64,000 bases of DNA from Epibacterium ulvae (GCF_900102795.1 NZ_FMWG01000008.1:62001-126000), one strand, 5' to 3'. Counted from the stretch's first letter, positions 44,512-54,264 are shown. Notes: generated by a model not told the origin, from the letters alone. Program-made: numbers and translations.

Positions 44512-44695
44512 GACACTGTCTCCAATCTGGGCAAAACTTCCCGGCTTTTAAGGGCAGTCGGAAGGGCGGTCAAGCCAGCTCTGCGTGTTTTGTGTGCTCT
44601 CTGTCTTGAAAACAGGAGAACGGGTCCGGCTTGATGTAGGGGATGCAATTGGGTAAAGCTCAACCTTCCAAATACCCTAGGTATGGAAGAGAGAT

Positions 44696-45169
44696 ATGGA
44701 CACGCGTTTACGGGTTAACGAAGCCCTGAAGCAAGCGATGCGCGACAAGGCGACATCCCGGCTTGCCACATTGCGGCTGATTAATGCTGCGATCAAAGAC
44801 AAAGAGATTGCCGCCCGTATTGATGGCGATGAGATCGAGATAGGCGATAGCGAAGTCGTTGCAATTCTTGGGAAAATGACCAAGCAACGCAACGAAAGTG
44901 TGCGCGCTTACGAAGAAGGCGGTCGGCTGGATCTGGCGGAACAGGAACGCTCAGAGATCGCGATCATCGAAGAGTTTCTCCCACAGCAGCTGGATGAGGA
45001 CGAAGTTGCGAATGCCATTCGCGCAGCCGTTGCTGAGGCTGGTGCCGAATCAATTCGCGACATGGGCAAAGTGATGGGCGTGCTCAAGGGGAAATATACT
45101 GGCCAGATGGATTTTGGCAAAGTCGGCCCCATGGTCAAAGACCAGCTGTGCCAAGGTGGTAATTGCTGA
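44696..45169 (+). CDS. GatB/YqeY domain protein
   Basis: 157 residues, stand-alone YqeY family, similar to the tRNA-binding tail of GatB. Marks: RVNEALKQAMRDKATSRLATLRLINAAIKDKEI, EVVAILGKMTKQRNESVRAYEEGGR and a conserved end MGKVMGVLKGKYTGQMDFGKVGPMVK. Function poorly known. ATG at 44696 follows GGAAGAGAG. Divergent from carA, as in many alphaproteobacteria. Terminator follows. Confidence 0.95.
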   Translation: MDTRLRVNEALKQAMRDKATSRLATLRLINAAIKDKEIAARIDGDEIEIGDSEVVAILGKMTKQRNESVRAYEEGGRLDLAEQERSEIAIIEEFLPQQLDEDEVANAIRAAVAEAGAESIRDMGKVMGVLKGKYTGQMDFGKVGPMVKDQLCQGGNC

Positions 45170-45196
45170 TCTCTGCAAGAGATCGCTGAATTCCAA

Positions 45197-45229
45197 AGAC
45201 CCCGTTCCTTTGTGGAGCGGGGTTTTCTT
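45197..45229 (+). terminator. yqeY terminator
   Basis: GACCCCG and CGGGGTT arms around TTCCTTTGTGGAG, followed by TTCTTT; 27 bases past the stop and reaching the stop codon of the convergent DUF2244 gene. Confidence 0.75.
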
Positions 45230-45714
45230 TAAGCTGCACGAAATTGGCGGCATAAATCTTGGTAAAGGCTTTGGCGTTCCTCAAGGCTCAGAAACGCGCC
45301 GATTTCCACCTCGCGCCCATTTCCGCTGAGGGTGATATAGCAAGGGATGGGGCCATCGGTGTCATGTTGGTGAACCTGAACCCAATAGCGATTGCACTGC
45401 CAGTCCTGCTGGCTGTCGTCTGCGTTCTTGCGCTGCAATGTGGTCTTTGAGTCTGAGAGCGTCAGAACCTCTAAGATCTGTTGACTGCGCCGGTTGCGAT
45501 CCAGCGCCCATTTTAATCCAAAAAGTGCCAGCAACACAAAGGGCAACAGCCCCCACATCAATGTGGAGCCCAGCACCATCAACAAGGGCAGCGCCAGCAT
45601 AAGTGCCGCAAAGGTTAAGATACGCACATAGCCTTCGATAGGCAGGGATTGATGCGGCCAAAGGTGGAGTTCACCGCCAGTGTCGCTGGGTGGGGTTGTC
45701 CAAGCATAAGGCAT
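45229..45714 (-). CDS. DUF2244 membrane protein
   Basis: 161 residues. Opening PYAWTTPPSDTGGELHLWPHQSLPIEGY, two adjacent spans (about 33-75) and a C-terminal soluble part with WVQVHQHDTDGPIPCYITLSGNGREVEIGAFLSLEER. This is the DUF2244 family, usually near cytochrome oxidase genes in alphaproteobacteria; function unknown. Start is uncertain: ATG 45714 fits the family start, but ATGs at 45768 and 45801 are in frame. ctaD lies 0.9 kb away. Confidence 0.88.
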   Translation of the reverse strand: MPYAWTTPPSDTGGELHLWPHQSLPIEGYVRILTFAALMLALPLLMVLGSTLMWGLLPFVLLALFGLKWALDRNRRSQQILEVLTLSDSKTTLQRKNADDSQQDWQCNRYWVQVHQHDTDGPIPCYITLSGNGREVEIGAFLSLEERQSLYQDLCRQFRAA

Positions 45715-46010
45715 GCTGCGGGTACCGTGGTCTTGTGATCTTTCGAGCAAAAGTGAGGTGTTTGCCATGGTTGTGCAAGGGGCGCTGACTGTGCCTGCCA
45801 TGACTGCGGCTTGAACAGCACGGGGATCGGTCTTCTGATTGTAAAATGTGTTCTGGTCGCGCGCCTAAAGCGGTTCTTAATGGAGCGAGGGGATGTCGGC
45901 GGTGCAAACAAAGCTGACGCTATTGAAGTACATCTCCAGGTCTGATGTGGCTAAGGTTTCATACCCCCTTATCCCTCACCTTGACTAATAGGCGGCCTGA
46001 ATGTCACTTT
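45715..46010. other. Intergenic stretch, AT content rising
   Basis: 296 bases between the DUF2244 start and the orphan gene. No recognisable gene, hairpin or operator. The in-frame ATGs of DUF2244 (to 45801) and of the orphan gene (45945) fall within it. Confidence 0.5.
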
Positions 46011-46430
46011 ATGCAGATGTTCAATTACGTTTTCTTACCTACTGACGTCTCTATTTCCTTGCCGAAGGAGATGACCAAATTCAAGTGCCTGATACTTATC
46101 GAGCGCGAAGTTGGTAGGGACTATCGGAACGAGATCAGCAAAGCTCTTGTTAAAGCTGGATGCCTCTATTCGTTGGCATGGGGAATTGATTGTTCTGCAT
46201 GGGACGATAGCGTCGATTGGGCATTTCTAGAGGTCTATAACTTCGGCGACTACCCCGAGGGCAAATTCGTCATGACAACTTGGCATGAAGACGAAACGCT
46301 TGAAAAAGTCGTGGAGTTTGCAAAACACTGCACTGATTATTCTGAAGTGATGCTTGAAGATATCTTAGTTCTTGATTTTGCGTATCACGAACGCAGTGAG
46401 TTGATCGAGAAGCTTTACCTCGCCGCTTGA
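46011..46430 (+). CDS. AT-rich orphan gene, function unknown
   Basis: 139 residues from ATG 46011 (ATGs at 46017 and 45945 are alternatives; none has a good ribosome site). Soluble, acidic, no membrane span. Segments: FNYVFLPTDVSISLPKEMTKFKCLILIEREV, LVKAGCLYSLAWGIDCSAWDDSVDWAFLEVYNFGDYPEGKFVMTTWHEDETLEKVVEFAKHC. Trp- and Cys-rich middle. The third codon positions and base content differ from neighbours, which suggests recent acquisition. Resembles small accessory or immunity-type proteins in size and charge, but I do not recognise the family. Confidence 0.7.
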   Translation: MQMFNYVFLPTDVSISLPKEMTKFKCLILIEREVGRDYRNEISKALVKAGCLYSLAWGIDCSAWDDSVDWAFLEVYNFGDYPEGKFVMTTWHEDETLEKVVEFAKHCTDYSEVMLEDILVLDFAYHERSELIEKLYLAA

Positions 46431-46530
46431 AAGCTGCCATTCGAGCGCAACACACCGCAGCGTTTGGGAGGTATGGGCTCGAAGCCGCCATTTAATTTAA
46501 ATAAGGAGAGCTTATGTAGCCTCGCCTATC

Positions 46531-46566
46531 AAAAAAGCCTCGAAGTTTCCTTCGAGGCTTTTTGTT
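46531..46566. terminator. ctaD terminator (bidirectional)
   Basis: AAAAAAGCCTCGAAG and CTTCGAGGCTTTTT form a 9-bp plus A/T stem with a 4-base loop, 13 bases beyond the ctaD stop; also suits transcripts from the plus strand orphan gene. Confidence 0.92.
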
Positions 46567-46578
46567 TTTCAACACATC

Positions 46579-48252
46579 TTAGTGCGAGTGGGAGCGGTCC
46601 CAGTCTTCCTGCTTGGGCAGGATTTCAAAGGTGTGCTCTGGTGGAGGGGACGGCAGGGTCCATTCCAGCGTGTCCGCGTATTCGTTCCAGTAGTTGTTCT
46701 GGGTAATCCGTGCACCGCGCAGCAGTGAGTAGATCACAACACCAAAGAACAGCAGGAAGGAGGCAAAGGAGATGAACGCGCCGTAAGACGAGATCTTGTT
46801 CCAATATGCGAACCCTTCAGGATAATCGATGTAGCGGCGTGGCATGCCCTGACGACCCAGGAAGTGCTGTGGGAAGAAGGTCAGGTTTGCACCGATGAAG
46901 AACATCCAGAAGTGAATCTGCGCGCCCAGCTCGTTGTATTGGCGGCCAGTCATCTTACCAAAGTAGAAGTAAACGCCCGAGAAGATCGCAAAGACGGCAC
47001 CCAGAGACATCACGTAGTGGAAGTGTGCCACAACGTAGTAAGTGTCGTGGTAAGCACGGTCGACAGAAGCCTGTGACAGAACCACACCGGTTACACCACC
47101 AACGGTGAACAGGAACAGGAAGCCAAAGGCGAACATCATAGGTGCTTTGAACTCGATCGAGCCGCCCCACATGGTTGCGATCCAGGAGAAGACCTTAACG
47201 CCTGTGGGCACCGCGATGACCATAGTGGCCAGCATGAAGTAAGCCTGTTGGTTCAGCGACATGCCGACGGTGTACATGTGGTGTGCCCAAACAACAAAGC
47301 CCAGAACACCAATGGCGATGATCGCCCAGACCATGGGCAGATAGCCAAACACAGGCTTACGCGCGAAGGTCGCAATCACGTGTGAGATGATACCAAAGCC
47401 GGGCAAGATCACGATGTACACTTCCGGGTGGCCAAAGAACCACAGGATGTGCTGATAAAGGATCGGGTCGCCGCCGCCCGCAGGATCAAAGAAGGTGAAG
47501 CCAAAATTCCGGTCCATCAACAGCATGGTGATCGCGCCCGCCAGAACCGGCAGGGACAGAAGGATCAGCCAAGATGTGACAAAGATCGACCATGAGAACA
47601 GTGGCACCTTGAACAGGGTCATGCCGGGGGCACGCATGTTCAGGAAGGTGGTGATCATGTTGATCGCACCAAGGATCGATGAGGCACCAGACACGTGGAC
47701 CGCAAAGATCGCGAGATCCATGGAATAGCCGCCTTCATTGGTTGAAAGCGGTGGATACAGAACCCAACCCACACCAGAACCAGGCTGATCATTGCCGCCA
47801 GGTGCCAGAACGGATGCTACCGCCAGCGAGGTGCCTGCAACATACATCCAGAAGGACAGGTTGTTCATGCGCGGGAACGCCATGTCGGGCGCGCCGATTT
47901 GCAGTGGCATGAAGTAGTTGCCAAAACCACCAAAGAGCGCGGGGATCACCACAAAGAACATCATCAGGATGCCGTGGCCAGTGATCAATACGTTCCAGAG
48001 GTGGCCGTTCGGGGTACATTCGCCCACGGCTGCAGCCGTCAGGCGTGCGCCTTCAAGGCACATGTATTGAACGCCGGGATCCATTAGCTCCAACCGCATG
48101 TAAACGGTGAACATAACAGAAATAAGACCAACAATCGCCGAAACGATCAGGTAGAGAATGCCGATATCCTTATGGTTCGTGCTCATGAACCAGCGGGTGA
48201 AAAAACTCCGCTCGTCCTCGTGGCCGTGACCATGAATGGCTGCGTCTGCCAT
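46579..48252 (-). CDS. ctaD: Cytochrome c oxidase subunit I (aa3 type)
   Basis: 557 residues, 12 spans; holds heme a and the heme a3-CuB site. Seen: the low-spin heme ligand in [11 protein letters not shown], CuB/Tyr cross-link [22 protein letters not shown], the CuB His pair in WAHHMY, and heme ligands [16 protein letters not shown]. Normal length. Subunits II and III are encoded about 45 kb away, so ctaD is a single-gene transcript here. Upstream is an FNR-type site; a strong terminator follows. Confidence 0.98.
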   Translation of the reverse strand: MADAAIHGHGHEDERSFFTRWFMSTNHKDIGILYLIVSAIVGLISVMFTVYMRLELMDPGVQYMCLEGARLTAAAVGECTPNGHLWNVLITGHGILMMFFVVIPALFGGFGNYFMPLQIGAPDMAFPRMNNLSFWMYVAGTSLAVASVLAPGGNDQPGSGVGWVLYPPLSTNEGGYSMDLAIFAVHVSGASSILGAINMITTFLNMRAPGMTLFKVPLFSWSIFVTSWLILLSLPVLAGAITMLLMDRNFGFTFFDPAGGGDPILYQHILWFFGHPEVYIVILPGFGIISHVIATFARKPVFGYLPMVWAIIAIGVLGFVVWAHHMYTVGMSLNQQAYFMLATMVIAVPTGVKVFSWIATMWGGSIEFKAPMMFAFGFLFLFTVGGVTGVVLSQASVDRAYHDTYYVVAHFHYVMSLGAVFAIFSGVYFYFGKMTGRQYNELGAQIHFWMFFIGANLTFFPQHFLGRQGMPRRYIDYPEGFAYWNKISSYGAFISFASFLLFFGVVIYSLLRGARITQNNYWNEYADTLEWTLPSPPPEHTFEILPKQEDWDRSHSH

Positions 48253-48361
48253 CGGTGGGTGCCTCCTGTTGCATAATGTAAGGCCATAGGAACAGGTCCC
48301 GATCGGCCAAGACTCAACAACAGGTTCTAGAGCGCAGCACGCCCACCTTCAATGGGCGACT

Positions 48362-48375
48362 TTGATTTGGATCAA
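48362..48375. promoter_or_regulatory. FNR/FnrL-type site upstream of ctaD
   Basis: TTGATTTGGATCAA is a perfect TTGAT-N4-ATCAA match, 110 bases from the ctaD start and 111 from the divergent HIT gene start. Same motif as upstream of ctaC. Confidence 0.75.
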
Positions 48376-48485
48376 TAATATTTGACCTCATGCTGGGCCT
48401 TTTGGCTTTCACGCAACATCTGGCATGCGATGTGCCTTATGGGTAAACAAAGGGTTGAGACAGTGGAAATTCAAGGGATCCCGCT

Positions 48486-48902
48486 ATGATAGCTTATGAT
48501 AACGATAATATTTTTGCCAAACTCCTGCGCAAGGAGATCCCCGCAGAGGTGGTTTTTGAAGATCAAGATACTTTGGCCTTTATGGACATTATGCCGCGGG
48601 TGGATGGGCATCTTTTGGTGATCCCCAAGACACCTTGCCGCAACCTTTTGGATGCAAGTGCAGACCAAATCGCGGCGGTTGCTCAAACCGCACAGAAGCT
48701 TGCAGTTGCAGCCAAGGCGGCGCTTGAGGCCGATGGTGTGACGCTGCAGCAGTTCAGCGAGGCTGCCGGTGGCCAGGAAGTCTTCCATCTACATTTCCAC
48801 ATTCTGCCGCGCCACGACGGCGTGCCACTGCGTGCGCCGGGGCAAATGGGCGACATGGAGCAGATCAAAGCAATTGCATCAAAAATTCGCGCGGCGCTTT
48901 AG
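48486..48902 (+). CDS. HIT family hydrolase (HinT-like)
   Basis: 138 residues. Catalytic triad HIT motif in EVFHLHFHILPRHDG (H-x-H-x-H), plus the N-terminal IFAKLLRKEIPAEVVFEDQDTLAFMDIMPRVDGHLLVIPK. HinT proteins hydrolyse AMP-lysine and other AMP-N bonds. Diverges from ctaD and may share its promoter region with the FNR site. Confidence 0.96.
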   Translation: MIAYDNDNIFAKLLRKEIPAEVVFEDQDTLAFMDIMPRVDGHLLVIPKTPCRNLLDASADQIAAVAQTAQKLAVAAKAALEADGVTLQQFSEAAGGQEVFHLHFHILPRHDGVPLRAPGQMGDMEQIKAIASKIRAAL

Positions 48903-48935
48903 TCTTTGGGTTCTGAGGTCAGGGTGCCCAAGGAG

Positions 48936-49808
48936 CTATGCCTGAGCCCGTGTTTGCAGCCAAGCGGCGACCGTATTCGCCGCTTGGTGTTGAGCAGTCT
49001 TGCGTGGGCGTAGTAGATAGAAGTCCTGACTGTGGATATCCGGCAATGTCATCAGCTCGACCAGACGTCCTGTCGTGATGTCCTTTTGTGCCAAAAAGCG
49101 GCTGACAAGCGCGACACCCTGCCCAGAAACAGCGGCATCGATGGCCAAAGCTGTTTGGCTTAGCCGTAGCCCTCGTTTGTGTGTGTCAGAAACATTGAGA
49201 GAGGCGAGGGCTGCGGGCCACATATCATGGCTGTCATGAATTTTAGGCAATTCTGCGAGCGTGTTGCGATGCATGGGAAGCGAATTTGCACCCAGCATAT
49301 CCGGTGATGCGACTGCGATCACATCTTGCTTGAAGACAAGCGTTGCGTCCAGCGAAGCTCCAAAGGGTGGCGTGCCCTGTCTTACAGCCAGATCAATTCC
49401 ATCACTATAGAAGCTTGAAATTTTTTCGGTCGCCAGAATGCGTAAGTCAATCTCAGGATGGGTTGAGGAAAAATCTGGCAGGTTCGGGATCAACCATTTT
49501 GCGGCAAAAGACGGGGTGACGCTGATCAATACTTTCCCGAGATCGGGTTTTAGCATCGACGTCGCTGCACGCAGATCCGCAAATGCCGGTGCCACTCTTG
49601 CATGATAAGCGCGCCCTTCGCTGGTCAGTGCGAGGCCTTGAGGGATGCGATCAAAGAGTTTCAGGCCCAAATGCGCCTCTAACTGCCGCACATGTTGTGC
49701 CACAGCTCCTTGCGTCACGCCAAGTTCTTCTGCGGCTGCCCGAAAGCTAAGCCGCCGCCCAGCAGCGTCGAAGGCACGCAATCCGTTCAGAGGGGGAAGA
49801 TCTGTCAT
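48936..49808 (-). CDS. LysR family regulator (GcvA-like)
   Basis: 290 residues. N-terminal HTH LPPLNGLRAFDAAGRRLSFRAAAEELGVTQGAVAQHVRQLEAHLGLKLFDR and a periplasmic-binding-like effector domain. The LPPLNGLRAFDAAGRRLSF opening and P-x-F-A-A-K-W-L-I-P-N-L-P-D-F are GcvA-type. Target unknown; the divergent gene is a tiny membrane protein. 33 bases from the convergent HIT gene. Confidence 0.93.
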   Translation of the reverse strand: MTDLPPLNGLRAFDAAGRRLSFRAAAEELGVTQGAVAQHVRQLEAHLGLKLFDRIPQGLALTSEGRAYHARVAPAFADLRAATSMLKPDLGKVLISVTPSFAAKWLIPNLPDFSSTHPEIDLRILATEKISSFYSDGIDLAVRQGTPPFGASLDATLVFKQDVIAVASPDMLGANSLPMHRNTLAELPKIHDSHDMWPAALASLNVSDTHKRGLRLSQTALAIDAAVSGQGVALVSRFLAQKDITTGRLVELMTLPDIHSQDFYLLRPRKTAQHQAANTVAAWLQTRAQA

Positions 49809-49894
49809 ATGGCAATAGTAATTCTATTGGCATGAAACATCAAATCTCAATCGGAATTGTCAGTTTTAGCTTTTAAATGTGGAGGTGCAATGTG

Positions 49895-50158
49895 ATGGAG
49901 ATGAAAATGTCAGTAGAAAATGCGGCGCAGGGTTTGCGATCTGAGCGGTTTGTTTTTGTGATAAAATGGGCGGCGTCGGCCATTCAAATTCTAGGTTATA
50001 CCGCCACCGGATTTGGATGGACTCCTTGGAACCTTTATCTTTTCCTTGTCGGGGTGTTCGGCTGGATGATGGTTGGGGTTCTTTGGAATGATAAGGCTTT
50101 GATCCTGGTGCATATTGTTGCACTTGGAGCGATGTTGGCGGGTATGTCCAGCAGCTGA
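49895..50158 (+). CDS. Small membrane protein (DUF6552-like)
   Basis: 87 residues with about three spans: FVFVIKWAASAIQILGYTATGFGWTPWNLYLFLVGVFGWMMVGVLWNDKALILVHIVALGAMLAGM. I recall this as a small Rhodobacteraceae family (DUF6552), function unknown. The start is settled by GGAGG at 49881-49885, nine bases before ATG 49895; an in-frame ATG at 49877 lies before that site. An ATG-TGA at 49890 in another frame sits between them. Divergent from the LysR gene, so a possible target. Confidence 0.8.
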   Translation: MEMKMSVENAAQGLRSERFVFVIKWAASAIQILGYTATGFGWTPWNLYLFLVGVFGWMMVGVLWNDKALILVHIVALGAMLAGMSSS

Positions 50159-50216
50159 TCAACCGATTAAAATGTGTCGCCGTTGATATTCGCAGATGGC
50201 CGATGACCGAACGTCT

Positions 50217-50864
50217 TTAAGAAAAGGCCTCTTCAAACGTTTGTTTTAGCGCGACATCTACGTCGTCCATGGTGACGGGGAGGCCCAGATCCACGAGGCT
50301 GGTGACGCCGTGATCGTTGATGCCGCAGGGCACGATACCTTCAAAATGGGTTAGGTCGGGTTCAACGTTGATGGATATCCCATGAAAGCTGACCCAACGG
50401 CGCAGGCGGATACCGATGGCAGCGATTTTGTCCTCGGCTGGGCTGCCGGTTGCGGTCAGGGGCTTTTCCGGGCGTTCCACCCAGACGCCCACGCGCCCCT
50501 CTCGGATCTCGCCTTTGACGTTGAACTGATCCAAGGTTGCAATCACCCAGTTTTCAAGCTGTTTGACAAATCTGCGCACGTCTTTGCCGCGTGCGCCAAC
50601 GTTGAGCATCACATAAACGACGCGCTGTCCGGGGCCGTGATAGGTATATTGGCCGCCTCTGGCGCTTTCAAATACGGGAAAGCGATCAGCATCGCGAAGG
50701 TCCTCCCGCTTGGCAGAGGTTCCTGCGGTATAAAGTGGAGGATGCTCCACCAACCAGATGCATTCATCCGCCTCACCTGCCGCAATGGCGGCGGCGCGTG
50801 TTTCCATAAAGCTGACAGCCTCGTCATAGGAAACCAGCTGATCTGAGGTGATCCATTCTACCAC
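50217..50864 (-). CDS. lipB: Octanoyl-[acyl-carrier] lipoyltransferase LipB
   Basis: Transfers octanoyl groups from ACP to E2 and GcvH lipoyl domains. 215 residues from a GTG start at 50864 with AGGA nine bases upstream; no ATG is available before the conserved start. Active-site motifs [36 protein letters not shown] (Lys) and GIVPCGIND (catalytic Cys) are intact. Stands alone on the minus strand upstream of the dct genes' terminator. Confidence 0.95.
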   Translation of the reverse strand: MVEWITSDQLVSYDEAVSFMETRAAAIAAGEADECIWLVEHPPLYTAGTSAKREDLRDADRFPVFESARGGQYTYHGPGQRVVYVMLNVGARGKDVRRFVKQLENWVIATLDQFNVKGEIREGRVGVWVERPEKPLTATGSPAEDKIAAIGIRLRRWVSFHGISINVEPDLTHFEGIVPCGINDHGVTSLVDLGLPVTMDDVDVALKQTFEEAFS

Positions 50865-50940
50865 GGGGTCTTGTCCTGTCTGTCTCGATGAGTGTCGGCT
50901 CTGCTTAACTTGCTGCAGCTTTGCTGCCAAGCCCAGACGA

Positions 50941-50973
50941 AAAAGGCCCTGCGTGTTAAAACAGGGCCTTTTG
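50941..50973 (-). terminator. dctM terminator
   Basis: AAAAGGCCCTG and CAGGGCCTTTT form an 11-bp perfect stem with a 10-base loop, 18 bases beyond the dctM stop; on the minus strand it ends TTTT TCGTC. Confidence 0.88.
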
Positions 50974-50991
50974 AGAGAGCTATGTTGACGT

Positions 50992-52392
50992 TTATGCCAG
51001 CGACGGCAGCCAAAGCACGATGGAGGGGAAGGCCACCAAAAGGGCGATGGTTGCCGCATCGGCGATAAAGAACGGCGTCACGCCTTTGAATACATCCTGC
51101 ACCGTCAGATCATCGCGCACCCCGGCGACGACAAAACAGTTCAGGCCGATAGGTGGGGTGATCAGGCAGAATTCGGCCATTTTCACTACAAGAATACCGA
51201 ACCAGATCGCGCACATCGGACCAGACATGCCAAAGGTGCTTTCGGCTGCTGTAACGGCTTCTCCACCGTTGAGTGCCATAACAGCTGGATAGACAACAGG
51301 TAGCGTGAGCAAGAGCATGCCAATTGCATCCATGAACATCCCCAGCACCGCATAGGCCAGCAGAATACAGATCAGGATCAGCATCGGCGACATGGACAGT
51401 GACGTGATCCAATCAGAGAACGCACCGGGCAGATCTGCGAAACCCAAAAAGCGCACATAGATCAACACGCCCCAGATGATGGTGAAAATCATCACAGACA
51501 GTTTTGCAGTTTCCATCAGCGCGTCGCGAAGTTCGCTCCAGCGCATGCCCTGATACAGTGCCATCAGAAAGACCACAAAGGCCCCGATTGCGCCGCCTTC
51601 CGTAGGTGTGCCCCAAGCCTCACCGCCAAACGGATTGTAAACAAAGAGGATAATGGTCAGGACGACGAAGACAATTGGCAAGGCAGGCGGAAGCGAGACA
51701 AGGCGCTCTTTCCACGTGAAACCAGAAACCGCTGGGCCAAAGCCTTTGATAGTCATCGCCATACCAATGATCAAAAGCCCGTAGATCAGTGCTGAAAAAG
51801 CACCGGGAATAAAGCCAGCCAGCAGCAACTTACCCACGTCTTGTTCCACAATAATCGCATAGATCACCAGAATTGCAGAGGGCGGGATCAAAGAAGCCAA
51901 GGTGCCACCTGCCGCCACGACGCCTGCCGCAAAACGTTTATCATAGCCGATTTTCAGCATCTCAGGGATGGCAATGCGGGCAAAGACGGCTGAGGTGGCT
52001 ACGGAGGCACCGGACACGGCTGCAAATCCAGCTGTCGCAAAGACGGTAGAGACAGCCAATCCGCCCGGAACCCAAGCAAGCCAGCGTTTGGCAGCTTCAA
52101 ACAGGGCTTTTGTGAGGCCGGCGTAATAGGCAAGATAGCCGATCAGAATAAAGGTTGGAATCAAGCTAAGCGCTTGGCTGGACACTTTTGAATGGGGTAC
52201 CTGACCTGCAGTTTTAACGGCGATGGTCAGCGCCTTGCCAAAACGCGATGGATCATAGCCAGCCTTTGCCCAGAAAATCCAGATCAAGCCGATCATGCCT
52301 GCAAGTCCCGCGGCAAAAGCCACCCGCATGCCCAAGACGACCATCACAAGGAGGCCGCCTGAGACGATCAATCCGATATCAATAGGTTCCAT
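50992..52392 (-). CDS. dctM: TRAP transporter large permease (DctM)
   Basis: 466 residues, 11-12 spans; forms the sodium-coupled transport channel with DctQ. Typical stretches: [83 protein letters not shown] and the C-terminal [33 protein letters not shown] overlaps the dctQ stop by one base (TGATG-type). Substrate is probably a carboxylate, not decided by sequence. Confidence 0.95.
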   Translation of the reverse strand: MEPIDIGLIVSGGLLVMVVLGMRVAFAAGLAGMIGLIWIFWAKAGYDPSRFGKALTIAVKTAGQVPHSKVSSQALSLIPTFILIGYLAYYAGLTKALFEAAKRWLAWVPGGLAVSTVFATAGFAAVSGASVATSAVFARIAIPEMLKIGYDKRFAAGVVAAGGTLASLIPPSAILVIYAIIVEQDVGKLLLAGFIPGAFSALIYGLLIIGMAMTIKGFGPAVSGFTWKERLVSLPPALPIVFVVLTIILFVYNPFGGEAWGTPTEGGAIGAFVVFLMALYQGMRWSELRDALMETAKLSVMIFTIIWGVLIYVRFLGFADLPGAFSDWITSLSMSPMLILICILLAYAVLGMFMDAIGMLLLTLPVVYPAVMALNGGEAVTAAESTFGMSGPMCAIWFGILVVKMAEFCLITPPIGLNCFVVAGVRDDLTVQDVFKGVTPFFIADAATIALLVAFPSIVLWLPSLA

Positions 52393-53048
52393 CAGTTCTG
52401 ATCCTTTTTGGCGGATGTGTCGTCGTGGCCGGTCAGCTGTTCGGCTTCCATGGCCGCTTGTGTGGCTGCATCTGCAACCAATGGAACAGCGATTGGAGTG
52501 TCATCATTGCGGATAAAGGCGCGCACATAGGCCACCAACTGCAGGACAAGACGCAGTACGAGAACACCAAATGCCACAGGCGCGAGCAGTTTTGCAGGCC
52601 AGAGCGGCAGGCTGATATCCATCGAACTGTCGCGGCTCCACATCGGCATTGCAAAGTCAAAGGAACGCGAAAAATGCGACCAGGTGCCCCAAACAAGCAG
52701 CAGCATGAGGATAAGCATCGCAAGCGTTGTAATGATTTCAGCAATGTAAAGCGGGCGACCTTTCAAAGCCCCCACCAGAATATCCATGCGGATATGGCCG
52801 CCATCGCGTTGGGTGAACGAGACGCCCATAAAAGCAATCAGCGGCATGGCCTGTTCGATCCAGTCCACATATCCAGGCAGGGGCTGGTTAAAGATATTGC
52901 GGCCACCAACGGACCAGACCGCAAGAAGCATCAATGAAAAGACCGCCAGCCCGCTGAGCAGGGCGAGCTGTTTTTCGACCGCGTAAAGACTACGGTCAAT
53001 TTTGGAAAGGGTGCTGTCATCGCTCAGCACCAGCGAAGAGCCAGCCAT
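52392..53048 (-). CDS. dctQ: TRAP transporter small permease (DctQ)
   Basis: 218 residues, four spans: LALLSGLAVFSLMLLAVWSVGGRN..., WIEQAMPLIAFMGVSFTQRDGGHIRMDILVG (DctQ signature, with G-x-H-I-R-x-D), then two more. Longer than the shortest DctQs because of a polar tail (about 185-218, TQAAMEAEQLTGHDDTSAKKDQN). Partner of DctM and DctP. Order on the minus strand is dctP-dctQ-dctM. Confidence 0.94.
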   Translation of the reverse strand: MAGSSLVLSDDSTLSKIDRSLYAVEKQLALLSGLAVFSLMLLAVWSVGGRNIFNQPLPGYVDWIEQAMPLIAFMGVSFTQRDGGHIRMDILVGALKGRPLYIAEIITTLAMLILMLLLVWGTWSHFSRSFDFAMPMWSRDSSMDISLPLWPAKLLAPVAFGVLVLRLVLQLVAYVRAFIRNDDTPIAVPLVADAATQAAMEAEQLTGHDDTSAKKDQN

Positions 53049-53128
53049 CGCAGACCTTTCTATTCTAAGATGTCAGGAGAGGGCAAAAGCCCTGCGCCGC
53101 CTGTATTTGCGGCGCAGGGACATGTGCC

Positions 53129-54139
53129 TTACTTGGCGGTTTCAGCAATCTTTGCTGTGACCATGTCATAAAGTTCCTGCGCAGGCAGGCCACGGCTGGC
53201 GTTTTCTTCGATCCATGTCTGGGCAATTGGTGCCGCAGTTGCCCGGAACGAGGCCAGCTCATCCTCACCAAAGGTGACTTGAGTAATGTTGCGCTCTTCC
53301 AGCGCTGGGCCCCAGGCTGCCATGGTTTTGGAGTTATATGTGTCTACATAATGCTCCAGCGCCTCATCAACAGAGCTGAGCAATGCTTCGCGTTCTGCGT
53401 CTGTCAGGAAGTCAAGCGCGTCAGAGTTTACAACCACAGGGCAGTTTACGGTGCCGGGGTTCAGGTTTGTTGTCCACCACGTTGCATTCTCGATGGTGCC
53501 AAAGGACATATGTGCATGGGGTGCAAAAGCGACGGCTTTGACAACACCACTGTCCATCGCCTGTCGCACTTCGGTTGCAGACATTGACGTCGGTACAGCG
53601 CCAACACTGGTCAGAGCTTGACCAATGCCGCCAGTCGCGCGGACGGTCAGACCTTTGAAATCATCCAAAGATTCAGGTTTGTCGCCGACACCTGCCAGAT
53701 TGTACTGTGGCAGCGGAGAGGGCATGATAGGGATCGCGTTCCAGCGTCCCAGATCTTCTTTGACCGCAGGATGGTCATAAAGCGCCATTGAGACTTCGAC
53801 TTCTTGCTCCAGCGAGGAAATGCCAAGAAACGGCAATTCTAGCACGGTGATCGATGGGTTTTTGTCACGGTGATACCCCGCGCAGAATTGCGCCATTTCA
53901 AACGCACCAATTGAAATACCATCAAGGTTTTCACGGTTTTTAGACAGGCCGCCATAGGAAATGTTCAGCGTGAATTCACCGTTGGTTTTTTCAGAAACCA
54001 GTTCAGCCAGTTTTTCAACATGTTCGGTGAAAGCGCGGCGCTTGCCCCAAAGAGACACGTTCCATTCGGTGGCCAGTGATTCTGTTGCAAAGGTCGCTGC
54101 AATGGCAACAAGCGCGGTACGGCTTAGTAGATGACGCAT
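53129..54139 (-). CDS. dctP: TRAP transporter substrate-binding protein (DctP family)
   Basis: 336 residues with a signal peptide (about 1-23, ending ESLA-TEW). DctP fold: WNVSLWGKRRAFTEHVEKLAELVSEKTNGEFTLNISYGG, the hinge RATGGIGQALTSVGAVPTSMSATEVRQAMDSGVVKAVAF, and EAL. The conserved arginine-containing ligand loop (V-R-A-T) is present, so a carboxylate ligand is expected. 80 bases upstream of dctQ. Regulated probably by DctBD. Confidence 0.94.
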   Translation of the reverse strand: MRHLLSRTALVAIAATFATESLATEWNVSLWGKRRAFTEHVEKLAELVSEKTNGEFTLNISYGGLSKNRENLDGISIGAFEMAQFCAGYHRDKNPSITVLELPFLGISSLEQEVEVSMALYDHPAVKEDLGRWNAIPIMPSPLPQYNLAGVGDKPESLDDFKGLTVRATGGIGQALTSVGAVPTSMSATEVRQAMDSGVVKAVAFAPHAHMSFGTIENATWWTTNLNPGTVNCPVVVNSDALDFLTDAEREALLSSVDEALEHYVDTYNSKTMAAWGPALEERNITQVTFGEDELASFRATAAPIAQTWIEENASRGLPAQELYDMVTAKIAETAK

Positions 54140-54247
54140 GGTATCCTCCCAGATTTATCCAAGCTGTTTTTAATTTAGTTCAGACATCAGTCTTCCTCAC
54201 AAAGCATCGCGAAATCAATCAAACTTGCCTATGTAGAAATCCGCTTA

Positions 54248-54264
54248 TGCAGTTTTAATGCCCC
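54248..54264 (-). promoter_or_regulatory. Sigma-54-like promoter candidate upstream of dctP (weak)
   Basis: On the minus strand GGGCATTAAAACTGC resembles TGGCAC-N5-TTGC (GG and GC exactly ten bases apart, GGCA and TGC matched). It would start transcription about 98 bases before dctP. Against it, DctD next door lacks the GAFTGA loop needed to activate sigma-54. Confidence 0.3.

Noticed and set aside
43606-44634. 342-codon open frame antisense to carA
   Set aside because: Shadow of carA; its translation has scattered Cys, His and Arg and no recognisable motif.
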